Source of the DNA: Asaia sp037151935
GTDB taxonomy: Bacteria; Pseudomonadota; Alphaproteobacteria; Acetobacterales; Acetobacteraceae
Direction of reading: 5' to 3'
Assembly (NCBI RefSeq): GCF_051628905.1
Contig: NZ_CP157575.1
Span: forward strand, 1,550,001-1,614,000
DNA: 64,000 bases
Position numbers and translations under genes: made by a program. Shown piece after piece: positions 1 through 8,890 of the stretch; the first letter of the stretch is position 1, and each line of letters starts with the position of its first letter. The notes beneath the pieces were generated by a model that saw nothing but the letters and a program-made list of their open reading frames with translations, was not told the DNA's origin and did not search any database.

Positions 1-1183
1 TTTCATCCGGCTGGTTCCAGTTAACACATAGCCAATCGATTCCTTCGGCGACCGACTCCCAGGCCTTCCAGCTCAACCGCTCACAATGACGATCCGCATG
101 ATAAACGGCGTCCATCATCTCACCGATGATATCCAGCTGAAGCTGATCCTCTGCTCCATTGCCGATACGCACGGGGCGCGAATCACGGAATCCTCTGAAA
201 TGAGTCAGATCGGTTTCGGGCACAAAAGCCTTGCCATCAATGGCGTACATGACTTTCAGACGGGCTTCACCGGGCTGCGCCTCAAGCCGACGCTGGTGCA
301 GCCAGCGGATAAACGCCGTTGCCTCTTCAGTGTGGCCTGTCTTCATGAAGGCATAGACCATGAATGACGAGTCGCGGATCCAGCAGTAACGATAATCCCA
401 GTTACGCACCCCCCCTGGGTCTTCGGGCAGACCGAAGGTCGCAGCAGCCACCATTGACCCATGCTCAGCAGAAGTCAGCAGCTTGAGCGCAAGCGTCGAC
501 CGTGTGATCTGGTCATGCCAGCGCCCATGATAGCTCGCGCGCGCCACCCAATCGATCCAGTAATTGGCCGTAGCCTTGAATGCGGTCGCCGTCCAGTGAT
601 CCTCAAGGCAGAGATTCTCCTCGGTCGTCAGACTATCGAGCATGAATGTCGCCGTTTCGTTGAGTTGCAGCACGAACTCGGCGCAGGCATCGTCCTCGAT
701 CAGCACCATCGGGATGGTCGAGCTGATACGCAGCGGCGGCAGATCATCGCGAAGCGGCTCGAACAGGATCACTCTCTCGTTCAGGACGCGAGCCTTGTGG
801 CCAACACGGGCATAATCGAAGCGTGGCGCGCAATGCAGCCGGAATTTCAGCGTACCTCTAACGGCCTTTACACGCCTGATCACGCGCTGCTCGGGGTAAT
901 CTGGAGCGAGGGTCATGAAGTCCGAAATTTCGCTTACGCCTTCGGGCGAGAGCACACGCGTCAGCAGGACATTGGTGTCCGGTACATAGAACTGGCGAAA
1001 CCTGCCCCCCTCAAGCACCGGTGCGAGCTCGAAAAACCCGGCACTCGGCTCAAGCAACGATGCAAAGACGCTTGGGGAGTCGAAACGCGGCCAGCACATG
1101 AAGTCGATCGACCCGTTCAGCGCGACCAGAGCGGTTGTGCGCAGATCGCCGATCACGGCATGATTTTCAATTGCCATACTCAT
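1..1183 (-). CDS. Glycoside hydrolase family 15 protein (glucoamylase/trehalase-like), 3' end cut by window
   Basis: The visible part is about 394 residues. It opens with the N-terminal beta domain typical of bacterial GH15 enzymes (IENHAVIGDLRTTALV, then GSIDFMCWPRFDSPSVF). It continues into the alpha/alpha-barrel with the conserved WDYRYCWIRDSS around residue 267 and QLQLDIIGE further on. The window ends just after NWNQPDE, immediately before the place where family members carry the general-acid GIWE motif, so that residue cannot be checked. Characterised relatives cleave glucose from trehalose or alpha-glucans; which one applies here is unknown. The start at 1183 (MSMAIEN) has a GAAAG ribosome-binding site; a second ATG lies two codons in. 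It lies 100 bp downstream of zwf on the same strand, which fits feeding glucose into the pentose phosphate pathway. Confidence 0.85.
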   Translation of the reverse strand, partial: MSMAIENHAVIGDLRTTALVALNGSIDFMCWPRFDSPSVFASLLEPSAGFFELAPVLEGGRFRQFYVPDTNVLLTRVLSPEGVSEISDFMTLAPDYPEQRVIRRVKAVRGTLKFRLHCAPRFDYARVGHKARVLNERVILFEPLRDDLPPLRISSTIPMVLIEDDACAEFVLQLNETATFMLDSLTTEENLCLEDHWTATAFKATANYWIDWVARASYHGRWHDQITRSTLALKLLTSAEHGSMVAAATFGLPEDPGGVRNWDYRYCWIRDSSFMVYAFMKTGHTEEATAFIRWLHQRRLEAQPGEARLKVMYAIDGKAFVPETDLTHFRGFRDSRPVRIGNGAEDQLQLDIIGEMMDAVYHADRHCERLSWKAWESVAEGIDWLCVNWNQPDE

Positions 1184-1283
1184 TATCAGTTCTTTCGACC
1201 CTGCCCTTTTACGGGAAGCTTATTCTGGAAAACCGGCTTATCGACCCGAGACGCAGGCGTGTCGGACAGGACAACCGACGGGC

Positions 1284-2786
1284 TCATGTGACAGGAAGCC
1301 AACGTCGCCCATCACGCGCGAGCAGAGCCGCCGCCTCGTCAGGCCCTTCGGATCCGGCCGTGTAGAAATACGGCGCCTCAGGGGCAACGATGGGGTCGAC
1401 CGCGGCCCAGGCCGCCTCGATCGTCTCCGCACTCTGGAACAGCATCTGGTTGCCCGCCATGCAGTCATGCAACAGCGCCTCGTAGCCGACATTCGGCGTC
1501 TTGCTGAAAAACTCGTCATACAGGAAACGACTGCTTACCGGCGCAATCTCCTCTTCCAGACCGGGCCGCTTGGCATCGAAATCAATCGATACGCCCCGCA
1601 CCGGGTCGAGCAGAAAACGGATGACATTGCCTGTGCGCGGATCGTCCATGTCCTGATTGAACAGGGCATAAGGTGGCTTTTTGAAGACGACATTGATTTC
1701 GGTGCGTCGGCCCGACATGCGCTTGCCTGTGCGCAGATAGAAAGGTACCCCACCCCAGCGCCAGTTATCGATGAAGAGTTTCATGGCGGCGAAAGTCTCG
1801 GTCTGACTCTCTGGGGCGACACCGGGCTCACTGCGATAACCAGGCATCGACCTGCCTTCGATCTGCCCGGCTGTATATTGCCCCGGCACATAATCCTCTC
1901 CCCTTATCGGGCGTATGGCTTGCAGAAGGCGTGTCTTCTCCTGCCGCACAGCGTCGGCCGAGAGCGATGACGGCGGCTCCATCGCGATCAGGCTCAGCAG
2001 GACGAACAGGTGGTTGGGCACCATGTCGCGCAGCGCACCCGTATGCTCGTAAAACGCCCCGCGCTGCTCAACGCCAATCGTCTCTGCCGCCGTGATCTGC
2101 ACATGGTCGATATATTCGCGGCGCCAGATCGGCTCGAACAACACGTTCGAGAAACGGGCAATCATGATGCCCTGATTGGCTTCCTTACCCAGAAAATGAT
2201 CGATCCGGTAAATCTGGCTTTCATCGGCCTGAGCGCGAAGCGCGGCATCCAGCTCGCGCGCGGAGGCGAGATCGTGCCCGAAGGGCTTCTCGATCACAAG
2301 ACGTCGAAAACCGCGCCCTTCTTTGAGCAATCCGCCCTGTCCCAGACCCGTTGCGATGCGAGCAAAAAACCGCGACGCCACAGCCAGGTAGAAAATGACA
2401 TTGCCCGCACCGAGGGTCTCACGAAGCGTCGTGTAAATGTCAGGCTGGGTGAAATCGCCCGAAAGATACTGCGCCTTGGCAGTCACGCGGTCCCAGACTG
2501 TTCGATCGAGTTGAGGGCAGGAGAATTCGGCAGAAGGGTCTTTCGCATCCTGCTCGGCCAGATCGAACAGGCGTGTCGCCCAGTCCGGCCCGGTCTGCTC
2601 GGCGCGATCGACCGCGACGATCTGGAAATTATCGGGCAAGGCGCCCGCAACAGCGAGGTCGTAGAGCGAGGGCAGAAGCAGACGCCGGGTAAGATCACCA
2701 CCTGCGCCGAACACGACCAGCTTGCAAGGCTGTGGCTCGACGGCGTTTCCCAGAGCATCGCGTAGCTGTTCAGTAGCGATCGACAT
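1284..2786 (-). CDS. zwf: Glucose-6-phosphate 1-dehydrogenase
   Basis: A 500-residue protein of normal family length. It oxidises glucose 6-phosphate to 6-phosphogluconolactone with NAD(P), the entry step of the oxidative pentose phosphate pathway, which is the main cytoplasmic sugar route in acetic acid bacteria. The N-terminal Rossmann motif is VVFGAGGDLTRR (residues 24-35). EKPFGHD lies at 166-172 and the active-site signature RIDHFLGKE at 194-202, with Phe replacing the commoner Tyr. The ATG at 2786 is chosen because GGGAGGA sits five bases upstream; an in-frame start six codons earlier lacks such a site. The GH15 gene follows on the same strand. Confidence 0.97.
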   Translation of the reverse strand: MSIATEQLRDALGNAVEPQPCKLVVFGAGGDLTRRLLLPSLYDLAVAGALPDNFQIVAVDRAEQTGPDWATRLFDLAEQDAKDPSAEFSCPQLDRTVWDRVTAKAQYLSGDFTQPDIYTTLRETLGAGNVIFYLAVASRFFARIATGLGQGGLLKEGRGFRRLVIEKPFGHDLASARELDAALRAQADESQIYRIDHFLGKEANQGIMIARFSNVLFEPIWRREYIDHVQITAAETIGVEQRGAFYEHTGALRDMVPNHLFVLLSLIAMEPPSSLSADAVRQEKTRLLQAIRPIRGEDYVPGQYTAGQIEGRSMPGYRSEPGVAPESQTETFAAMKLFIDNWRWGGVPFYLRTGKRMSGRRTEINVVFKKPPYALFNQDMDDPRTGNVIRFLLDPVRGVSIDFDAKRPGLEEEIAPVSSRFLYDEFFSKTPNVGYEALLHDCMAGNQMLFQSAETIEAAWAAVDPIVAPEAPYFYTAGSEGPDEAAALLARDGRRWLPVT

Positions 2787-2882
2787 GATGGTCCTCCCTC
2801 TCACTCAATGAGCAAGAGAGAAAAAGCCTAGCACGCCAAATAGATCATCCGATTATTTTATACAGATCAAACAATAACGTGA

Positions 2883-4499
2883 TCAGGCATGACGGGGACT
2901 GTCCCCGCCAAGCTGCCGGATTGTTGCGTCTTCCGGCTTGTCTTGCGGGAACTGGGTCTCCCATCCACCACCCAGCGCGTTATACAGATGCGCCAGATTA
3001 CTGGCGAGCGTCGTGGTGCTATCGGCAAACTGCAGCTCGGCAGAAAGCAGGTCACGCTGCGCCGAAAGCACATTCAGGTAAGTAGTCAGACCGCTGCGAT
3101 ACTGATCCTGCGCCAGATGAAGCGCGCGCTGCCCCGACGTCACCGCAGCCTGTAACCCGTCACGACGACGCTGCTCGTCACGATAGGCGATGAGCGCGTT
3201 ATCGACATCACGCCAGGCACCCAGCACCGTCTGGCGATAGGTGATGGCGGCGGCTTTCTGGGCATAGCGGTTGAGCATCAGCTGACCGCGCAGACGTCCG
3301 CCCTGGAAGATAGGCAGAGAGATGGACGGGCCGATATTCCATGCGCGGGCATTCCAGAAGCCGAGATCGCGGAAGGAGAGCGATTGCAGCCCGAAATCCG
3401 CGTTGAGCGTGATCTTGGGATAAAACTCGGCCTCGGCCTCACCCACATTGGCCACAGCCGCATGCAGCTGCGCCTCGGCCTGGCGGATATCCGGACGACG
3501 CTGTGCCAGCTCTGAAGGTACACCCACCGGCACACGCGGCGGCACAACGGGAATGCCTGCCGTGCGCGTCAACTCGTCATTCAGCGTGCCAGGAGGCGCT
3601 CCCAGCAACAGGCTGATGGCATTGATCTGCTGTTCGATTCTCTGCTCGACCTGAGCAATCTGGGCAGTCGTCGAATCGAGCTGCGTCTCTGCGCTTGTCA
3701 CGTCGAGTTCGGTCACCAGGCCGATTTTCTGGCGCTCTCTGGCCAGGGAAAGTGTCTGGGCCTGCGTGTCGCGATTGGCCTTGGTGATACGCAACTGCTC
3801 CTGAAGCCCGCGCAGGGTCAGATAATCATTCGCCATATCTGCCTGCTGCGCGATCAGCACACCGCGACGCTCTTCGTCGCTCGCCTGCAGATCGGCCTTG
3901 GCCGCCTCATACTGGCGCGCCACGCGCCCCCAGATATCGACTTCGTATTGCGCGTCGATCGAATATTTCCACTGATTCAGCAGAGGGATAGTCGCATCGC
4001 CCACGCTCTGGTCGAGCAATGTGGCATTCTGCTGCCCCAATGCCGTGGCGTTATCCTTGGCCACGCCCGAGAGAATGCGCTGCAACGACTTCGTGCTGTA
4101 CTGCGAGCGGGTATAGGACCCGCTGGCCGACAATCCCGGGAAACGCTCGGCACCAGCCATCAGCAACTGCGCACGACTTTGCGCCAGCTGCGCCGCAGCG
4201 CGCTGGATGTCGAGATTCTGCGTTGCCAGGCGGGTCTCGAGCGATGTCAGGGTCGGATCGTTGAAGATCTTCCACCAGTTCGGATCGGGAGCATCGGCCG
4301 TGGTCTGGCTGCCAGCCTGACCCGAGCGGGCATGCATGTCATACTGGCTGGGCGACCAGAGATCGGGCTTCTGATATTTCGGCCCGACACAGCCTGGCAG
4401 GGAAAGAGCCATGGCGAGCGAGGCGCCGCTCAGCATCAGAGCGCGCGGGGAACGGCCTGTCTTCAAGGCATGGCTCCAGAAAGTCATGAAATTCGTCAT
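2883..4499 (-). CDS. Outer membrane efflux lipoprotein, NodT/OprM family
   Basis: A 538-residue TolC-like outer membrane channel. The N-terminus has a hydrophobic segment ending in the lipobox LSLPGC, so the mature protein should be a lipoprotein starting at Cys. The next residues, GPKYQKPDL, are typical of the NodT family. Two long coiled-coil stretches rich in Gln, Ala and Glu follow (for example RAAAQLAQSRAQL), as expected for the periplasmic tunnel. It is the last gene of a three-gene operon; its ATG overlaps the stop of the MFS transporter (TAATG). It should provide the outer-membrane exit for the EmrAB-type pump. The substrate is unknown. Confidence 0.93.
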   Translation of the reverse strand: MTNFMTFWSHALKTGRSPRALMLSGASLAMALSLPGCVGPKYQKPDLWSPSQYDMHARSGQAGSQTTADAPDPNWWKIFNDPTLTSLETRLATQNLDIQRAAAQLAQSRAQLLMAGAERFPGLSASGSYTRSQYSTKSLQRILSGVAKDNATALGQQNATLLDQSVGDATIPLLNQWKYSIDAQYEVDIWGRVARQYEAAKADLQASDEERRGVLIAQQADMANDYLTLRGLQEQLRITKANRDTQAQTLSLARERQKIGLVTELDVTSAETQLDSTTAQIAQVEQRIEQQINAISLLLGAPPGTLNDELTRTAGIPVVPPRVPVGVPSELAQRRPDIRQAEAQLHAAVANVGEAEAEFYPKITLNADFGLQSLSFRDLGFWNARAWNIGPSISLPIFQGGRLRGQLMLNRYAQKAAAITYRQTVLGAWRDVDNALIAYRDEQRRRDGLQAAVTSGQRALHLAQDQYRSGLTTYLNVLSAQRDLLSAELQFADSTTTLASNLAHLYNALGGGWETQFPQDKPEDATIRQLGGDSPRHA

Positions 4500-6082
4500 T
4501 AATGGGCACCTCCGGCCGGGCCTTTCTTGGCCACCGGGGAGAGCAGGAAGCAGAAGGGCACGACGCAGAACGCCATGATTCCGATCACCATGAAGGTCTG
4601 GTTATAGGCCACCATGGAGACCTGCTGAAGGAAGCTCTGGTAGTAGCTATGTACGGCAAATTGCTGGGCTGCTGCCGAGGTCATACCGTTATCGACCGCC
4701 ACCTTATGCACGGTGTTCAGATAATCTTGCCCATTGGCCTGATAATCCGACGTCCAATGCGCCATCAGGCTCTGGCGAACCTGCTTGGTTTCGGTAATGG
4801 CGGCTGTCGCCAGCGAAATCGCAAGCGAGCCGATATAATTGCGCGACATGCTGAACATGGCCGAAGCGTCGGAATTGAGTTCTTTCGGCAGCGTCGAATA
4901 GGCGATCGTCGATATCGGTACGAACAGGAAGGCCAGCGCAGAGGTCTGAAAAATTCGATATTCGACCAGATGGGCGTAGCTCGTGGTCGGCACGAGCTGC
5001 GCCGAATAGAACATCGCCAGCCCCATCAGGAAAAACCCGAAAGCAATCAGATTGCGTACCTGCACGAACCCCATGAGTTTGCCGACAAGCGGGATCAGAC
5101 AGATGATGACGGCACCGCCCGGCGCCAGAACCTCACCTGAAATCGTCGCTGTGTAACCCAGAACCTGCTGCGCGAATTGCGGCACGATAATTGCGGAAGC
5201 GTAGAGCAGCCCGCCGACCATCGCCATCAGGAACGTGCCAACCGCAAAGTTGCGATCCTTGAAGATGGCGAGGTTCAGAAGGGGATTCTTGGCCTTGAGC
5301 AGCCAGATGACCGCACCGACCACGCCAGCCACGCCGAGAACCGCCATGGTCACAATGAAGGGCGAGCCGAACCAGTCGTCATCCTCGCCGCGATCGGCCA
5401 TGATTTCGAGGCAGCCAAGACCGAGCGAGATCAGGCAGATGCCGATCACATCGACTTTCTCACGCTTCTGCTTTTCCCACGGTGGATCTTCAACCAGAGC
5501 CGAAACACCGATGAGGGTCAGAATGCCGAAAGGCACATTGACGTAAAAAATCCAGCGCCAGGAATAGTTGTCGACCAGATATCCGCCCAGAAGAGGCCCC
5601 AGAATCGGTGCCACAATGGTCGCGATAGCCGTCAGGCCGAATGCCGCCCCGCGCTTTTCAGGCGGGAAGGTGTCGAGGATGATGGATTGCTGGTTCGGTT
5701 GCAGACCACCCCCGAAGAAGCCCTGCATCAGGCGGAAAACAATCAGCATGGGCAGGCTCGTCGACAATCCGCACAGGAAGGACGAGACCGTGAACATGGC
5801 AATGCAGATCAGGAAGTAGCGCTTGCGCCCCAGCAGCTTGCCGAACCATGCCGAAATGGTCAGCACGATACCGTTCGCTACCAGATAGGAAGTGAGCGCC
5901 CAGGTCGAATCGTCGTAGGAACTGCCGAGCGCGCCTGAAATATGCGGAAGCGCCACATTGATGATTGTGGTGTCGAGTACTTCCATGAAAGCGCCCAGCG
6001 TCACCACCACAGCAATCAGCCAGGGGTTCGCTTTGGGCTTCCAGCTGGAGTGGTCCTGATTTTCGCTGGACGCGTCGCTCAT
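4499..6082 (-). CDS. DHA2-family MFS drug efflux transporter (EmrB-like)
   Basis: A 527-residue, 14-helix major facilitator of the DHA2 family, which exports drugs or fatty-acid-like compounds in exchange for protons. The first helix carries the motif GAFMEVLDTTIINVALPHI (motif D1), followed by STWALTSYLVANGIV. Further on are FRLMQGFFGGGLQP and the antiporter motif C region GPLLGGYLVDNYSWRWIF. The start overlaps the end of the upstream EmrA-like gene by four bases (ATGA), so the two are translationally coupled. Together with the membrane-fusion protein and outer-membrane factor it forms a tripartite pump across both membranes. Confidence 0.95.
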   Translation of the reverse strand: MSDASSENQDHSSWKPKANPWLIAVVVTLGAFMEVLDTTIINVALPHISGALGSSYDDSTWALTSYLVANGIVLTISAWFGKLLGRKRYFLICIAMFTVSSFLCGLSTSLPMLIVFRLMQGFFGGGLQPNQQSIILDTFPPEKRGAAFGLTAIATIVAPILGPLLGGYLVDNYSWRWIFYVNVPFGILTLIGVSALVEDPPWEKQKREKVDVIGICLISLGLGCLEIMADRGEDDDWFGSPFIVTMAVLGVAGVVGAVIWLLKAKNPLLNLAIFKDRNFAVGTFLMAMVGGLLYASAIIVPQFAQQVLGYTATISGEVLAPGGAVIICLIPLVGKLMGFVQVRNLIAFGFFLMGLAMFYSAQLVPTTSYAHLVEYRIFQTSALAFLFVPISTIAYSTLPKELNSDASAMFSMSRNYIGSLAISLATAAITETKQVRQSLMAHWTSDYQANGQDYLNTVHKVAVDNGMTSAAAQQFAVHSYYQSFLQQVSMVAYNQTFMVIGIMAFCVVPFCFLLSPVAKKGPAGGAH

Positions 6083-7200
6083 GGGATCGTCACCGTCGGT
6101 ACGACGGACACGCCGAGCGGCAGTGGCACGTTGGGATCGAGACCGCTATCGATTAGAATCTTGACCGGCACGCGCTGGACGATCTTCACGAAGTTACCCG
6201 TCGCATTCTCCGGAGGAAAGGCGCTGAACGCCGCACCCGCACCGAGCTGGATCGAGTCCACATGTCCATGCAGGCTCAGCCCCGGATAAGCATCGACCTC
6301 GATCTCGACCTTCTGGCCGGGACGCATCTTCGTGATCTGCGTTTCCTTGTAGTTCGCCACCACCCAGACTTCGGGCTCGACAACGGAGAAGAGCTTCTGC
6401 CCGGTCTGAACGAAATCGCCCTGCTCGACATTACGTTGCGAAATCCAGCCATCATGCGGCGCGCGCACTTCTGTCCAGCCGAGATTGAGTTGCGCCTGAA
6501 CGAGATCGGCCTCGGCAGCCTTGAGCGCAGCATTTTGCTGCTTCATCGTAGCTTCCTGATTTTCGATATTCGGCTGGACGGGTGTCGCCTGCTGCAACTC
6601 GCCTTCGGCACGCATGACTTCAGCATGAGCCTGGTCGAGAGCGGCCTTGGAATAATCGATATCCTGCTGCGTCGTCGCGGCACGAGATACGCTGTGCTGG
6701 CGGCGATAATCCGTTTCGGCCTTGAAGAGCTGGGCCTGAGCCGAAGCCAGGGCGCCCTTTGCGGCACTCAGGCGACCGGGGAAGTTCTGCTTGGCAACCA
6801 TGACCATCTGGGTGGCCGCAGCAAAATTTGCCTGAGCCTGAGCGATACTGGCTTCGGCCTTGTGCAATGAGGCGAGATAGTCTCGGTCATCGATCTTGAC
6901 CAGCAACTGGCCTGCATGAACGAACTGATTGTCGTTAACCAGAAGCTGCGTGACATAGCCGTTTACATGCGGTGCCACGGCAATTTTGCGCCCCGTCGTG
7001 TACGCATCATCCGTCTCGATCTGGTTGCGTGTCAGCAGCCAGTATCCCAGCCAGGCAATCGCAATGACGATAACGACCGCAATCAGGATGATACGCTTGA
7101 GGGGGCTGCTCTTCTTGCCACCCTTGTTGCTGCCCTGATCGTTCTTCTTTTCGTCATCACCCTGCGATGCGCGATTATCCTGATCGTCGCCCTGCGCCAT
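6079..7200 (-). CDS. HlyD/EmrA-family membrane fusion protein
   Basis: A 373-residue periplasmic adaptor. It has a charged Asp/Gln/Lys-rich cytoplasmic tail and one membrane helix (RIILIAVVIVIAIAWLGYWL). The biotinyl-lipoyl half motif VAPHVNGYVTQLLVNDNQFV, an alpha-helical hairpin rich in Ala and Gln, and the second lipoyl half LGWTEVRAPHDGWISQ follow. This is the EmrA layout. The ATG at 7200 is preferred because AGAGGAAG lies a few bases upstream; a GTG eight codons earlier is possible. It is the first gene of the operon, so its upstream region should hold the promoter. Confidence 0.93.
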   Translation of the reverse strand: MAQGDDQDNRASQGDDEKKNDQGSNKGGKKSSPLKRIILIAVVIVIAIAWLGYWLLTRNQIETDDAYTTGRKIAVAPHVNGYVTQLLVNDNQFVHAGQLLVKIDDRDYLASLHKAEASIAQAQANFAAATQMVMVAKQNFPGRLSAAKGALASAQAQLFKAETDYRRQHSVSRAATTQQDIDYSKAALDQAHAEVMRAEGELQQATPVQPNIENQEATMKQQNAALKAAEADLVQAQLNLGWTEVRAPHDGWISQRNVEQGDFVQTGQKLFSVVEPEVWVVANYKETQITKMRPGQKVEIEVDAYPGLSLHGHVDSIQLGAGAAFSAFPPENATGNFVKIVQRVPVKILIDSGLDPNVPLPLGVSVVPTVTIP

Positions 7201-7690
7201 GTGCTTCCTCTCGCGTTGCGCCACTCAGCGGGGCAACTCAAATTTTGGCTCTTTAAAATCGAACTCTCATCGCCTGGTCTGAAAATGACCGTTCGGTTCG
7301 GTCACGAACTAGCATAGCTATCTGGGGGCTTCAATAATCTGTTTCAGAGAATGTCTTGCTTTTCGAAACCTGCCCGGCCTCGCAAATGCCGTCCGGCGTT
7401 CAACCTGACGCCGCCCGTGGCAGTTGCGTGGAAATACGCCCGCTGCGAACCCGCCTCGCAGCTGTTACAGAAAAGCCACAACCTGACGCAGAGCAAAAAA
7501 ACACTCAGCGAGTGCAACGCGCCTGTTTCAAGATATCCCCCTGAGAGTCGGAACGTGCCAAACCTACCCGGCGCCCTGCCCGTGCCTCTCATCGCAATGC
7601 AGCGCGTTCCTGCGGTGGGCCCGTCAAACTTGCGCCTGCGCGCAGATATTCAGTTGCCTTCGTCCCCTCGCCCCGCCAACAAAGACTCTT
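7201..7690. other. Intergenic region between divergent efflux and moeA operons
   Basis: About 490 bp separate the two divergently transcribed operons. Apart from the palindrome at 7287-7303, I recognise no gene or conserved RNA here. Several reading frames cross the region but none has a ribosome-binding site or family-like composition. A molybdenum-cofactor riboswitch could in principle precede moeA, but I cannot identify its core by eye. Confidence 0.4.
7287..7303. promoter_or_regulatory. Putative TetR-type operator upstream of the efflux operon
   Basis: The sequence GACCGTTCGGTTCGGTC carries inverted arms GACCG and CGGTC. It lies about 90 bp upstream of the EmrA-like start. Inside it, ACCGTTCGGT is also an inverted repeat with a two-base centre. 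Short GC-edged palindromes of this kind upstream of efflux operons are commonly bound by TetR-family repressors. No TetR gene is present nearby, so the regulator would be encoded elsewhere. Confidence 0.4.
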
Positions 7691-8890
7691 ATGAATGACC
7701 TTCTGTCCATCGATGCCGCCGAAACCCTGATCCGGAAGGCTTTGACTCCTTTTGCGAGCCAAACGATCCCGCTCGATCGGGCAGCCGGCCGCATCCTGCG
7801 TCAGACAGTCAGTGCAGAGCGCGCCTTGCCCCCCTATGACAGGGTCATTCTCGACGGTATTGCCGTCGCCCAGCATGACGGGCAGCGTGAGTTCCGCCTC
7901 GTTGCCACCCAGCCAGCCGGTCGCCCCCCGCTCACGTTGGCAGGCGGCACCGATCAGGCGATTGCCGTCATGACTGGCTCGGTCCTGCCCGCAGGAGCCG
8001 ATACAATCATCCCGCGAGAGGATTTCGAGACGCATGGCGATTTCGTATCGCTGCGCGCAGGTGTGACGCCACGAAAAGGACAGCATATCCATCCCAGAGG
8101 GGCAGATTGTGCCGCCGGCGCGACCCTGCTCACCCCCGGCCTGAGGCTGACGCCGCCCGAAATGGCCATTCTGGCAGCGAATGGCGTCTCTCATCCCGAG
8201 GTCGCGGTCATCCCTTCGATTGCCGTCATTTCGACTGGCGACGAGCTGGTGGCACCTGACGCTCCCGTTCAGGCGTGGCAGATCCGCCGCTCGAATGAAT
8301 ACGCGATTGCCGCCTCACTCTCACGCAAGGGGTTCACCCGGCAGGCCCTTGCCGTACTGCCGGACGATCTGGCACTGACGACCGACCGTCTTGCGGCGCT
8401 TCTGGACCAGCATGATGTGCTGGTTCTGAGTGGCGGCGTGTCTATGGGACAATTCGATTTCGTGCCCCAGGCGCTCGTAGCCCTTGGAGTACGGAATATC
8501 TTCCACAAAGTCGCCCAGCGCCCCGGCAAACCTTTCTGGTTCGGGCTCTCCCCAAAAGGCCAGCCGGTTTTCGCCCTGCCCGGCAATCCCGTCTCGGCGC
8601 TCGCCTGTTGCAGCCGGCATGTCGTACCGGCGCTTTTGCGCGCTCAGGGCCTCATCTGCGGCGCAGTCTCTGTGCGCCTCGGCGAAACCATTTCTCCCCT
8701 GCCCTCGATGACCCGCCTCGTACCGGTGCAACTCGTACATGACGCCGATGGCGTCACTCGGGCACTACCTCATCCGATGCCCACCTCGGGTGATTTCAAC
8801 CGCCTCGGCGTCACGCAGGGGCTGGTTACCCTTGCGCCCGGCACGGCCCCCCTTCCTCCCGGTACGAGCGTTCCCTTTCATGAATGGTGA
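7691..8890 (+). CDS. moeA: Molybdopterin molybdenumtransferase MoeA
   Basis: A 399-residue protein that inserts molybdate into adenylylated molybdopterin, the last step of Moco synthesis. Typical landmarks are PPYDRVILDGIAV (family: PPFDxSxMDGYAV), TGSVLPAGADTII, VISTGDELV, LSGGVSMGQFDFV, RPGKPFWFG and the domain-IV signature ALPGNPVSALACC. It is the first gene of a five-gene cluster, and its stop lies inside the start of moaA. The Moco made here would serve cytoplasmic and periplasmic molybdoenzymes, which are not in this window. Confidence 0.95.
   Translation: MNDLLSIDAAETLIRKALTPFASQTIPLDRAAGRILRQTVSAERALPPYDRVILDGIAVAQHDGQREFRLVATQPAGRPPLTLAGGTDQAIAVMTGSVLPAGADTIIPREDFETHGDFVSLRAGVTPRKGQHIHPRGADCAAGATLLTPGLRLTPPEMAILAANGVSHPEVAVIPSIAVISTGDELVAPDAPVQAWQIRRSNEYAIAASLSRKGFTRQALAVLPDDLALTTDRLAALLDQHDVLVLSGGVSMGQFDFVPQALVALGVRNIFHKVAQRPGKPFWFGLSPKGQPVFALPGNPVSALACCSRHVVPALLRAQGLICGAVSVRLGETISPLPSMTRLVPVQLVHDADGVTRALPHPMPTSGDFNRLGVTQGLVTLAPGTAPLPPGTSVPFHEW

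Noticed and set aside
7304..7690. Molybdenum-cofactor riboswitch before moeA
   Set aside because: The position would fit, but I cannot recognise the conserved stems and loops in the sequence.
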